Shown here: piece after piece, positions 1-7,985 of the stretch
How positions within the stretch are numbered: the first letter of the stretch is position 1
How the letters are laid out: the number at the start of each line of letters is the position of its first letter
Source of the DNA: Tritrichomonas musculus
Taxonomy: Eukaryota; Parabasalia; Tritrichomonadida; Tritrichomonadidae
DNA length: 64,000 nucleotides
NCBI GenBank assembly: GCA_039105265.1
Contig: JAPFFF010000011.1
Span: forward strand, 4,836,001-4,900,000
Direction of reading: 5' to 3'
Made by a program: the position numbers and the translations under genes
Notes under the pieces: model-generated
The model's database searches: none
Told to the model about the DNA's origin: nothing
What the model saw: the letters and a program-made list of their open reading frames with translations, nothing else

Positions 1-180
1 CAAGGAACTCGATTTGGGACGCATCAAGATGCTATTGAAAATACTCGCATTCTCATATGAATATGCTTAAGCATTTATGCATTCGCATTCGCATCCGTAT
101 TTTATATTTTTGGACTCAACTCCATATGATGTAATAACTAGCTGGTTCGCAATGCAACTCATTTTTTTATCGAATTCCAA

Positions 181-678
181 ATGGAATCAACTGGGACAAA
201 CACATCAGTGTCAGCTGTTGTCGAACCAATCGATGCCGAATATGAATTCATCCAGTATAATGAGAAGCTCCGTTTGATACATTCCATTAAGGATGATATG
301 TACCAAGCTCAAAGCATTCTCACCGCATGTAATTCCAAGAAACAGTTTCGCCATTGGTTTGATAACAAATCAACACAGGAATTACTCGAAAGTGGGTCCG
401 GTAGAATTCTACCAGACCAGAAATTGTATGAAGATAGACCCAATTTACCTAATGATTTGAAGGGTATGTATGTTCACCGATTGCTGGTCAATCATATTGC
501 AATGTGGGCATCACCATCATATGCATGGGATGTCATGCAATTATTGGATTCACTAGCTTCTCAGCAACGCGAGCAGATGGTTAACAAAATCAAGGACCTC
601 ACTCCAAGGGCTGTCCCCAAGGATCACAAAAATAGTTACCGATATATGATATGGCTTGAGGATAGAGAGATAGGGTGA
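181..678 (+). CDS. KilA-N domain protein, left of element Z
   Basis: The 165-residue product carries a KilA-N domain, a DNA-binding domain known from large DNA viruses, phages and trichomonad genomes. Diagnostic pieces are YEFIQYNEKLRLIHSI near residue 21, a central AQSILTACNSKKQFRHWF and the hallmark GMYVHRLLVNHIAMWASP near residue 98. It is clearly related to the KilA-N gene inside element A (16798-17555), sharing the domain throughout. The start is preceded by a TTTTTTTATC tract about 20 bases upstream, as for the other genes here. The gene ends just where Maverick terminal sequence begins, so it may belong to an older element on the left or be a free-standing copy. A role in DNA binding is inferred from the family; no target can be read from sequence. 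Confidence 0.8.
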   Translation: MESTGTNTSVSAVVEPIDAEYEFIQYNEKLRLIHSIKDDMYQAQSILTACNSKKQFRHWFDNKSTQELLESGSGRILPDQKLYEDRPNLPNDLKGMYVHRLLVNHIAMWASPSYAWDVMQLLDSLASQQREQMVNKIKDLTPRAVPKDHKNSYRYMIWLEDREIG

Positions 679-680
679 CC

Positions 681-1000
681 GTTTGGGTAGGGGATTAAAA
701 AATGACCCCTCAAACCAGGATTTACAGACCCCAAACCTCAGCGCCATGACTCAAAAAATCACCACTTTTTCAAAATTAGCCTCTCATTTCATTCAAAAAT
801 CGGGTAGACACTTTTGAATCTTCATCTTTGAATTTACATCTTTGAACTTGTTTAGTAGTATATATCAGTCGGTTTCCGTCAGGCTAAAGCCCACCATCAA
901 CACGACTAATGAACAAAAATAATATGAACTCATTTAATGATTACCATCAATTGATGTTTCATTTATTAGACAATTCATTTAATTCATTCTCAAGTTGATG
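681..1000 (+). repeat. Maverick terminal repeat, left end of Z
   Basis: Shares with 26856-27301 the stretch TTTACAGACCCCAAACCTCA, the CACTTTTTCAAAATTAGCC stretch, the AGTAGTATATATCAGTCGG terminus (here at 854) and AACACGACTAATGAACAAA. It is more diverged than the two ends of element C are from one another. It reaches into the 3' end of the 75-aa gene, as in C. No gene lies between 679 and 958. Confidence 0.8.
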
Positions 1001-1186
1001 CACTTTATTTTTGAGGCTGCTGATGTCTTCAATAAGAGATTCACGAACGGCAAGACCATCAGAGCCCAACATTCCTGATTTGATATTGTTGAGACATTGT
1101 TTGTAATCATAACACTTTTCTTTTAATCCTCGTTTGATTCGTTTTAGTTCTGGTATTTCTTTCTTGTATTCTGTTAGTTCACTCAT
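959..1186 (-). CDS. Small coiled-coil protein (75 aa), element Z
   Basis: Highly charged 75-residue product beginning MSELTEYKKEIPELKRIK, helical throughout, with a leucine-spaced C-terminal half that looks like a coiled coil. Four versions occur here (also 20709-20939, 22172-22399, 27260-27487), always next to the 77-aa gene and divergent from it, so it is a genuine conserved gene. I do not recognise the family. Its place in the capsid gene block suggests a virion or assembly role (inference). Its start codon is only 14 bp from that of the divergent neighbour. Confidence 0.7.
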   Translation of the reverse strand: MSELTEYKKEIPELKRIKRGLKEKCYDYKQCLNNIKSGMLGSDGLAVRESLIEDISSLKNKVHQLENELNELSNK

Positions 1187-1200
1187 TTAATAACAATTAA
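1187..1200. promoter_or_regulatory. 14-bp bidirectional promoter spacer (Z)
   Basis: The start codons of the 75-aa gene (minus) and the 77-aa gene (plus) are separated only by TTAATAACAATTAA, which is almost self-complementary. Any core promoter must lie within this spacer or extend into the opposing coding sequence. The same spacer occurs at 22400-22413 and, with one change, at 27488-27501. Confidence 0.55.
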
Positions 1201-1434
1201 ATGTCTGCTATTAATCAAATGAGAACCATTCATGATGATAAACACAAAAACTATTTTGATAGATTACAATTAACGATGCAAAAGAAGAGAACAAAAATAA
1301 ACTCAGCTCCGACAGTGAAATGTTATAATGAAAAAGGTAATGTATTTCATGAACCACCTCCAAAAACGACTAAATCATTAAATCATCATGATTCACTTAA
1401 TCATTCGGTGGTTGTCAGGAGCAACAACATTTAA
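1201..1434 (+). CDS. Small basic protein (77 aa), element Z
   Basis: Basic 77-residue protein starting MSAINQMRTIHDDKHKN with a conserved centre (FDRLQLTMQKKRTKINSAP) and a His/Asn/Ser-rich tail. Homologues lie at 20459-20692, 22414-22647 and 27502-27735. No known family recognised. Its lysine/arginine content would suit nucleic-acid contact inside a particle, but that is inference. Its 3' end overlaps the convergent 158-aa gene by about 40 bp, an arrangement shared by Z, B and C but not by A. Confidence 0.68.
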   Translation: MSAINQMRTIHDDKHKNYFDRLQLTMQKKRTKINSAPTVKCYNEKGNVFHEPPPKTTKSLNHHDSLNHSVVVRSNNI

Positions 1435-1869
1435 AATGTATTCATTAATGACTTTTGATTGTTGGTCAACAACATTTGAAAGCTTATTGATATGTTCTTC
1501 AAGTATTTTATTTTTGTTGTTCAATTGATTGATTTGTTCAGTGAATTCATTCAATGATTCCTTTATCAATGATATATCAGCCTTGATGTTGTCGTTTTCA
1601 AGTGTTTTAGTGATTGTGTTCCCAACTTTCTTCAAATAAATGTCGCCACCACATCGTTTACCGTCTGTACAATTACGTTTAGTGATTTTGTATTCATTAC
1701 CGTCATTAGTGATGATTTTATAAATCTTGTTCAAATAGTTAGTCGTTTGTGATTTCATTTGCTCGATATTCTTTTGATAGAACAAATTGAACTCTTCAAC
1801 TGATTTAAACACTTTTGATTCATTAATGTTTTCGTTTATTACTTTAAGTTCATTGATGTTATCATTCAT
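1393..1869 (-). CDS. 158-aa protein with C-terminal coiled coil, element Z
   Basis: The N-terminal half has a conserved core (KSVEEFNLFYQKN, then TTNYLNKIYKIITNDGNEYKITKRNC and GGDIYLKKV) that looks like a small alpha/beta domain. The C-terminal third is a predicted coiled coil (INQLNNKNKILEEHINKLSN). Homologues lie at 20011-20457, 22606-23082 and 27694-28170. The family is not recognised. It sits between the membrane-active peptide gene and the 77-aa gene in all four copies, so a virion or assembly function is plausible. Confidence 0.7.
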   Translation of the reverse strand: MNDNINELKVINENINESKVFKSVEEFNLFYQKNIEQMKSQTTNYLNKIYKIITNDGNEYKITKRNCTDGKRCGGDIYLKKVGNTITKTLENDNIKADISLIKESLNEFTEQINQLNNKNKILEEHINKLSNVVDQQSKVINEYILNVVAPDNHRMIK

Positions 1870-1905
1870 TTATATTCAATTTAAATCATTATTTTTCATT
1901 GTTTT

Positions 1906-2160
1906 TCATTTAACTTCATTCAGTATTGATTTACCAAATTTACCTACTTTGTCGACAGCATTTAATCCTGTATCAATTGCGTCAACTACTTGACCAACAC
2001 CAGGAATGAATTGTGTAATTGGTTTAACTCTGTCCATGATTTGCTTTCCAACATCAACAACTTTTGGAATTGCTTTAACTGCTTTCTGAGCAAATGATTT
2101 AACTTTACCGCCAATTGATTTAAATGCGTTCTTGATTTTGTTGAATATACCGACACCCAT
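1906..2160 (-). CDS. Amphipathic pVI-like candidate (84 aa), element Z
   Basis: Starts MGVGIFNKIKNAFKSIGGKV and continues as a glycine/lysine-rich amphipathic helix, then a hydrophobic stretch around FIPGVGQVVDAIDTGLN. This composition resembles membrane-lytic minor capsid proteins such as adenovirus pVI, a comparison based on pattern and not on alignment. It is always divergent from the major capsid gene with about 50 bp between starts (also 19730-19984, 23119-23373, 28207-28461). Role in membrane penetration is inferred. Confidence 0.65.
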   Translation of the reverse strand: MGVGIFNKIKNAFKSIGGKVKSFAQKAVKAIPKVVDVGKQIMDRVKPITQFIPGVGQVVDAIDTGLNAVDKVGKFGKSILNEVK

Positions 2161-2209
2161 AATTTAATTAATGATAAAAGTGTTTTATTTCCTTTTTATT
2201 CAATCATAA
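2161..2209. promoter_or_regulatory. Divergent promoter: pVI-like / capsid (Z)
   Basis: The 49-bp spacer contains TTTTATTTCCTTTTTATTCA and then TCATAAATG at the capsid start. Nearly the same spacer lies at 23374-23422 and 28462-28510. The T-rich tract just before an initiator-like TCA fits trichomonad core promoters with very short leaders. Confidence 0.6.
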
Positions 2210-2605
2210 ATGTTATACAGAAACGAGAGAGCCCATAATCTTCGCACGGAAACAGGAAACGTTCTTCATGCATTTGAAGAGATGCGCAACATGATTAATG
2301 TCAATGACGGTACACGTTCATTTTCATTTAGAACTGTTGACTGTCATGACCAACCAGCTCCATTTCATCAAGGACAATATTCACAAATAAGTTTAACACA
2401 TCCTGACCACTTCATAAGTGATATTGATAAAGGTTTCTTAACATTTCACGTTAAATTAGATTTGTCATTGAATACAGATATGAGTAAATTAAACGCCATC
2501 GATGACCCCAACAACTTGTACAAACTGTTTGTCGGTTTCAAATCATCAAACCAGTTGTTTGACAGGTTAGAGATTCTTCATAATAATGTCAATGTCGGAT
2601 ACCAA
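2210..2605 (+). pseudogene. Major capsid protein gene, N-terminal part (Z)
   Basis: Corresponds to the first ~132 residues of the major capsid proteins at 23423-25501 and 28511-30454 (MLYRNERAHNLRTETG at the start, SSNQLFDRLEILHNNV near the cut). Element A is inserted here. Broken copy; no capsid could be made from this part. Confidence 0.85.
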
Positions 2606-2884
2606 AGTAGTGTAGTATGTGCGTATTGGGGGTCAGATAATTAATCACATCTGACGGTCTACTCCATGTTAGTCGCTCAAGGGTTTCATGCGATTTTCCT
2701 TATTTTCTAACCCATTTTCAGAACTCAAGGTTTTCTAGCTCACTGTCTACAACACTGTGAGCCCCAACTATGAAACTCAATGATTTCTAGCACTTTTTTG
2801 GAGTCGAATAATTTGAGCCTCCAATTGACAGCCATAAAATTTAAATCCATCGATTATCAAAATTAATTTTTTATTTCCACCCAA
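2606..2884 (+). repeat. Left terminal region of element A, no gene
   Basis: About 280 bp between the AGTAGT terminus and the PolB start. The first bases (AGTAGT then TATGTGCG) resemble the start of element D at 59246, suggesting one terminal-repeat family. The matching inverted repeat at the other end is not visible in the window. The last bases before PolB carry TTTTTTATTTCCACCCAAATG, a typical start context here. Confidence 0.6.
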
Positions 2885-5800
2885 ATGCGATACGATTACC
2901 GATCACTTAAAAATATTAGTAATGATGATATTGTTGAATTAATCAATTCTATCAATACACTTTTCAATGCAAATCTACCAATTACAACAACTGCTAAAAC
3001 AGAAGCTTGGAATAGAAGGAAAAACGTAGAAGTATTATGTGATTGGCTTAATAATCGTAATGCCCACAGATTTATTAAAAATGATTTACCAAATGCAGAA
3101 GAAATAGATAGTTTCATTATACATGAGCATAAACTTAAACAAATATTGGATGATTCGCATGAACAGCACTACCAAGATATACTCAAACGTGATGATTACT
3201 TTGAAGAAGATATTAATGAAGAAGATGAACGCTATTTCAACACAAAACAACAACAAATCGAGAGAGAATTCGAGATAAAAGAAGCTATTAATAGGGCTTA
3301 TGAAGCAGTTGATGATGCAATACAATTAATAAAACAACAACAACATCCTGTATTACAGAAGACTGAAAAACTGATAATCCCAGATGCTCCATTAATCAAA
3401 AACCATCAAAAGTATTACATTCCAGAGAATGAAGAAATATATGAATACCTCAATAAATTCGCACACAATTTCACATCAAAACACAGTGATTTCCTTATGA
3501 TTAACGAGCCACATGATTTCGATAAAGCTGTAAATGAATGGAATCACTATAATAAATATCCATCTGAAAATACTATACAACGCAAAGACAGTGGCAAGCC
3601 GATAACAACATATTATTTCAATCAAGTTGCATCATTAGATAATATCTTTGAGTGTCTTCACAATGTATACAAGAAAGAGCTGAAACCATTTAAGGTTCAT
3701 TTTCAACTATCAGGAGTCTTCGAAACATACACTTATGATTTTGAATCATTAGAAGAGAAATACGATTATAAAGCTAGAGATATTATTTGGAAGAACTATC
3801 AATCAATGGTCCCCATCATCATCAGTAAACTTGAAGACCTTGATATTGTTAAACTCTATATTGAATCTGTTTTACACTCATATGAGACAGAATCATCAAG
3901 CACAAAACTTATATTAGTTGGTTCAATAGCTTTCACAGTTTCAAGAATGAGAAAGATAACTGGTCGCATAAAGGATTTGCCAATCGAATTCATCAAAAAT
4001 GATTTCATTATTGCTGACAATGAAGATGATAAACTATGTTTCTTCAGATTCTTAGCTGTATGTTTAAATGAAGAACTAGCAAATACCAAAAAATATAAAA
4101 CTAAAGAACGAACCAAAATCGCTAAGAAACTACTTCTTAAAGAACATAATATTATATACAACACAAAGATTCCAAATGAAGGTAAGAAAATACTTAATGA
4201 ATTCGAAGGTGTTTCAATGGAGCAAATGAAAGATTTAGCACAAAAGAATCACATTAATGTTAACATATATGAGTTTCACAAGACAGATTCTGAGCAATAT
4301 TATGATTTATCAGAGCAGTGGTTTTTCGATAAAACATTTACAACATATTCTGCATTACTTTTCACTCAAAATCAAATCATCCATATAATGTACATCAAGA
4401 ATCCTGAAAAGCTTACCCAAATACATATTTGCCCTAAATGTAATTCATATATTCATTATGGTTCAAAGAATTTTAACAGGTTTGATTCTCATGTTAAACA
4501 CTGTGATGGTGTATTTAAAAAGAACTTCATACCAGTTAAAGAAGCTTTACCTTATTGTCCTCATATATTGAATAACCCTGTTTATGAATACTGTTTAGCA
4601 TACAATCTTCAATGGAAACCAGAAATATATTATATAACATACGATTTCGAAACAATGGAGCAATCAATAAATAAATCAATCTCTAACTCAACAACAATAA
4701 ATTCAAGGTTAATTCCGTTGTCAGTTTCATCTTGTGTGAAATCATCAAACGGCTTGACAACAAAGAATTTCTCATTAAGAGACTCTCAAGAGTTCATACC
4801 ACAATGGATAAAATGGTTGTTCGAGCAATCAATGAAAGTCTATGCAGATAAGATATCATATTATGACTCATTCTTACCAGATACCTCTATTAACAAAAAT
4901 ATGAATGTAATTACTGTATTAGGGTTTAACTCATCACGTTTTGACAGCAATTTATTTAAACAATATTTTAATCATTCTTTCTGGAAAGTCGAACAAAATT
5001 CAATAATTGGCACCCTATCTTCATTAAAACAATTCATTCTCACATCAGATAATCATCCAACTAAATTGAGATTCATAGATGCTCAATCATTTGTTGCAGG
5101 AGGTACATTAAAGCAATTTGGCGAAGATTTTGGCAACGTAATCGTTGACTCAAACGTGAGCGTTTGTGGTGGTATCAATGAATTGCAAAGCAATTCCCAA
5201 GCTAAAGCTTGTGATATAAAAGGTGTGTTTCCTTACGAAGCAATCAACGACAAGAACTACAATGAAGTATTATCAAAATCAGAACCATTTTCATATGATG
5301 ATTTTTATAGCTATCTCAATCAAAAGAATCCTCTTACTAAAGAAGAATATGATGCTTATCTTGAAGATTCAAAACGTTTTGCAACACGATGGGACTACTT
5401 ATTAGCCTACAATGATAATGATGTTGAAATGATGATTAAACCTATTGATAATCTAATAGCACTCAATGCTCAATACAATGTTGATTTACTTTCAAATCTC
5501 TCATTATCAAAGAATGCTTCGTGCATCAAATATGCTTTGGCTTATAAAGATTTTAATCCAAGGAACAACATTGGGATTACAAATAAATATAATACATTCA
5601 AACCAAGTAAGAAATGGTGGCAATATAAATGTGATAGTTATTATAACCAAGATGAGAAATACAATAGATTAAACCCTAAAAAACCACAACGAGATTTAAC
5701 AAAATGTGTGTCAGAAAATGATTTCGAAGCTTTTATGAAAATGTATGACGATCCAAATAAAGGGAGATGTCATTTATGTCATGAACATTTTACTTATCAA

Positions 5801-7525
5801 AATAAGCCTACATTAGATAGAATTGACAATAATAAAGGTCACCAAATTGATAACTGCTTATTAGCATGTGCTGAATGTAATAAACTTCGTAAACGTGATG
5901 ACCCTAAAATAACAACTCTAAGAATCCAATTAAAAAAATATTGTAAATTGCATCATTTACCAACACTCATCAACGATGAACGTGAATATTATTCAATAAG
6001 AAATGCTATCACAGGAGGACTCTCTAATGTAATGCATCGAGTAAACATTAAAGATGAGACTCATATTAATAAATTTCGCTATATTGACAATAAAGGAGTT
6101 TTGTCATATGATACTTCTAATGTTCAATCTCATGTTGTTGGTATCGATTTTAATTCTTTGTATCCATCATCATTCTCATCTTGTAAACATGAATTTAATA
6201 AGTATCATGGAGGTATAATGTATATGCCTGGAGCATTTATTAGACGAATTGATGTTAAAGATAAAGCTTCAAAAAAGAGATGCCTCGATATCATAACAAA
6301 CTCATCAAGATTCTCAAATAAACCATCATATTTGTTCTACGCTGAAGTTAAACTAAAATGTCCCACCTCTAAAATAAACTATTTTATCAATTTACCTCCT
6401 GTGTTTCGCAATATCAATATCAAAAACGATGAATCAACAATTGGCACTTATATGTACAATTACATGAAAACAAATAAATTAACTTCTACAGATATGGAAG
6501 AACGCAAGCTTACAATGCTTCTTGATACTCATGATGAATACATGATTTTCTCAAATTATTATCTCTGGTTTCTGTTAGACCACGGATTGATTATTGATGA
6601 TGTTAAATCTGTTTCACAATATGAAGCTCATACAGGATTTAATGAATTTGTTAGCACTTTTATGCAAAAACGTCAGGATATTATTAGTGGTGTTAGTAAA
6701 GGGAATGAGAAATTTTATAAAATATCTATGAACGGTTCATATGGATATGATGGGATGAACTCTGAGAAATTCAGTAAAGTCAAGATATGTGATGCAAATA
6801 AAGCTTATCAATATATCATCTCTCAAACTTATATGGGTGGAGCACAATTAAGTGATAATACATTTTTAATTCAACAATCACCCAAATCATATCATTGCAA
6901 TACATGCATTCAAGAATCATTGTGGACTCTTGATAACGCAAAGTTTTGGTATCTCACATTTTATTACGATTTTATGAATAATTGTTTTGATATGGATAGA
7001 CTACATTTTATAGAGGGTGATACTGATTCAGCATATTTTGCAGTTGCTGGGAACCCAAATGAAGGTCCTGAACAATTATTTGATTACGTTATTAAAAACA
7101 AAGAGTTCTACGACAAGAATGTATATAAATTCATGCCTAACCCATCAATCAACACTATTCAAGACGAAAAAAAGATATTGGGATGTGCCATTGAAAAATA
7201 TGGTGAAAACATGATAGCTCTTGCACCTAAATGTTATACTATATTTAACAGTAATGGGCAAACCAAATCACTCAAACTAAAAGGTGTATCTTTAAAGAAG
7301 AATCATATTGTGTCTTCTGATTACAAATCTATTATTGATAATCAATCAATTAAGCTTGGTAAGAATATAAATCTTCAGATGCAAAACAATAAAATGAGTA
7401 AAATAACGGTAAACAAGAATGCTCTCACAGGATGTCATACAAAGATGATTGTTTTACCAAATCAATCATGCGCACCTTTTGTTAGTGGCTTAACAGCGAA
7501 TAATTATTTTATTAATTATAACTAA
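2885..7525 (+). CDS. POLB: Maverick DNA polymerase B, multidomain (1546 aa), element A
   Basis: Family B polymerase of the protein-primed type. Order: charged N-terminus; a papain/OTU-like motif (DDKLCFFRFLAVCL, ~381) with a later HIMYI histidine (~495); a C2HC zinc finger (CPKC...HVKHC, ~516-540); exonuclease motifs YDFETME (~585), GFNSSRFDSN (~680) and AYNDNDVE (~840); an inserted HNH/zinc module (CHLCHEHF, LDRIDNNKGHQIDN, CAEC, ~961-1005); polymerase motifs GIDFNSLYPSSF (~1086), KISMNGSYGYDG (~1279), GDTDSAYF (~1378) and a KCY motif (~1446). It replicates the element's DNA (family knowledge). The product is open across its length and about as long as the 1520-aa copy in C. A short extra segment near residue 765 contains a repeated motif also found in the next gene. 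Confidence 0.93.
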   Translation: MRYDYRSLKNISNDDIVELINSINTLFNANLPITTTAKTEAWNRRKNVEVLCDWLNNRNAHRFIKNDLPNAEEIDSFIIHEHKLKQILDDSHEQHYQDILKRDDYFEEDINEEDERYFNTKQQQIEREFEIKEAINRAYEAVDDAIQLIKQQQHPVLQKTEKLIIPDAPLIKNHQKYYIPENEEIYEYLNKFAHNFTSKHSDFLMINEPHDFDKAVNEWNHYNKYPSENTIQRKDSGKPITTYYFNQVASLDNIFECLHNVYKKELKPFKVHFQLSGVFETYTYDFESLEEKYDYKARDIIWKNYQSMVPIIISKLEDLDIVKLYIESVLHSYETESSSTKLILVGSIAFTVSRMRKITGRIKDLPIEFIKNDFIIADNEDDKLCFFRFLAVCLNEELANTKKYKTKERTKIAKKLLLKEHNIIYNTKIPNEGKKILNEFEGVSMEQMKDLAQKNHINVNIYEFHKTDSEQYYDLSEQWFFDKTFTTYSALLFTQNQIIHIMYIKNPEKLTQIHICPKCNSYIHYGSKNFNRFDSHVKHCDGVFKKNFIPVKEALPYCPHILNNPVYEYCLAYNLQWKPEIYYITYDFETMEQSINKSISNSTTINSRLIPLSVSSCVKSSNGLTTKNFSLRDSQEFIPQWIKWLFEQSMKVYADKISYYDSFLPDTSINKNMNVITVLGFNSSRFDSNLFKQYFNHSFWKVEQNSIIGTLSSLKQFILTSDNHPTKLRFIDAQSFVAGGTLKQFGEDFGNVIVDSNVSVCGGINELQSNSQAKACDIKGVFPYEAINDKNYNEVLSKSEPFSYDDFYSYLNQKNPLTKEEYDAYLEDSKRFATRWDYLLAYNDNDVEMMIKPIDNLIALNAQYNVDLLSNLSLSKNASCIKYALAYKDFNPRNNIGITNKYNTFKPSKKWWQYKCDSYYNQDEKYNRLNPKKPQRDLTKCVSENDFEAFMKMYDDPNKGRCHLCHEHFTYQNKPTLDRIDNNKGHQIDNCLLACAECNKLRKRDDPKITTLRIQLKKYCKLHHLPTLINDEREYYSIRNAITGGLSNVMHRVNIKDETHINKFRYIDNKGVLSYDTSNVQSHVVGIDFNSLYPSSFSSCKHEFNKYHGGIMYMPGAFIRRIDVKDKASKKRCLDIITNSSRFSNKPSYLFYAEVKLKCPTSKINYFINLPPVFRNINIKNDESTIGTYMYNYMKTNKLTSTDMEERKLTMLLDTHDEYMIFSNYYLWFLLDHGLIIDDVKSVSQYEAHTGFNEFVSTFMQKRQDIISGVSKGNEKFYKISMNGSYGYDGMNSEKFSKVKICDANKAYQYIISQTYMGGAQLSDNTFLIQQSPKSYHCNTCIQESLWTLDNAKFWYLTFYYDFMNNCFDMDRLHFIEGDTDSAYFAVAGNPNEGPEQLFDYVIKNKEFYDKNVYKFMPNPSINTIQDEKKILGCAIEKYGENMIALAPKCYTIFNSNGQTKSLKLKGVSLKKNHIVSSDYKSIIDNQSIKLGKNINLQMQNNKMSKITVNKNALTGCHTKMIVLPNQSCAPFVSGLTANNYFINYN

Positions 7526-7550
7526 ATAGTTATTTTTTTATTCTTAACAA

Positions 7551-7985
7551 ATGACAAACGAAATAATAAGAAAAATCGATGATATAATAGCTGATTTGTA
7601 TACATTAAAATTATGGGTACATACTGAACAAAAAAAAGACAGTTCGTCTAATAGTGAACCACAAAGTGGTGAAGAGAATTCGTTAGAAGAACATACAATT
7701 GACTTGCAAAGCAATACCAAAGCTAAAGCTTGTGACTGTGTAGCAGAGCCTAGAAAAGTCATCCATAGACGAACAAACCGTTCATTCCCATTAAATAAAT
7801 CAAAGAATCTCAATGATGAACAACGTAATAAAGTATTAGCATTTGCAAATGAAAATAAACAACTCATCTTGGATCAACCATCTGCTACAAGAAATGAATT
7901 CCTTCAAAAGCTTGTTCGCGATAAATTGAATATTAATCTTTCTGCATACATGTCTTGTAAGATAATTACTATGCTCAGTATTTGA
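7551..7985 (+). CDS. Small charged protein beside PolB (144 aa), element A
   Basis: Begins MTNEIIRKIDDIIADLYTLK (helical), has a variable low-complexity middle and a conserved C-terminal domain (LNDEQRNKVLAFANENKQ to LNINLSAYMSCKIITM). It is homologous to the 116-aa proteins at 43927-44277 and 57831-58181. Always next to PolB. The C-terminal part could be a small helical DNA-binding domain; a terminal protein or polymerase accessory role is speculative. The middle contains LQSNTKAKACD, a motif also inserted in PolB. Confidence 0.65.
   Translation: MTNEIIRKIDDIIADLYTLKLWVHTEQKKDSSSNSEPQSGEENSLEEHTIDLQSNTKAKACDCVAEPRKVIHRRTNRSFPLNKSKNLNDEQRNKVLAFANENKQLILDQPSATRNEFLQKLVRDKLNINLSAYMSCKIITMLSI

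Larger units (their letters stand above)
679..2605 (+). mobile_element. Maverick/Polinton element Z, left-end portion
   Basis: Capsid-first Maverick of the same family as elements B and C. Bases 681 to about 1000 match the long terminal repeat of element C, including an internal AGTAGTATATAT terminus at 854. The gene order 75-aa, 77-aa, 158-aa, 84-aa, capsid is identical to that in B and C. Element A interrupts it at 2606, inside the capsid gene. The part visible is broken by that insertion; its other half is not in this window in recognisable form. Close similarity to B and C suggests a fairly recent copy. Confidence 0.85.

Noticed and set aside
77-277. 66-residue frame before and over the KilA-N gene start
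   Set aside because: Overlaps the KilA-N gene in another frame and shows no recognisable feature.
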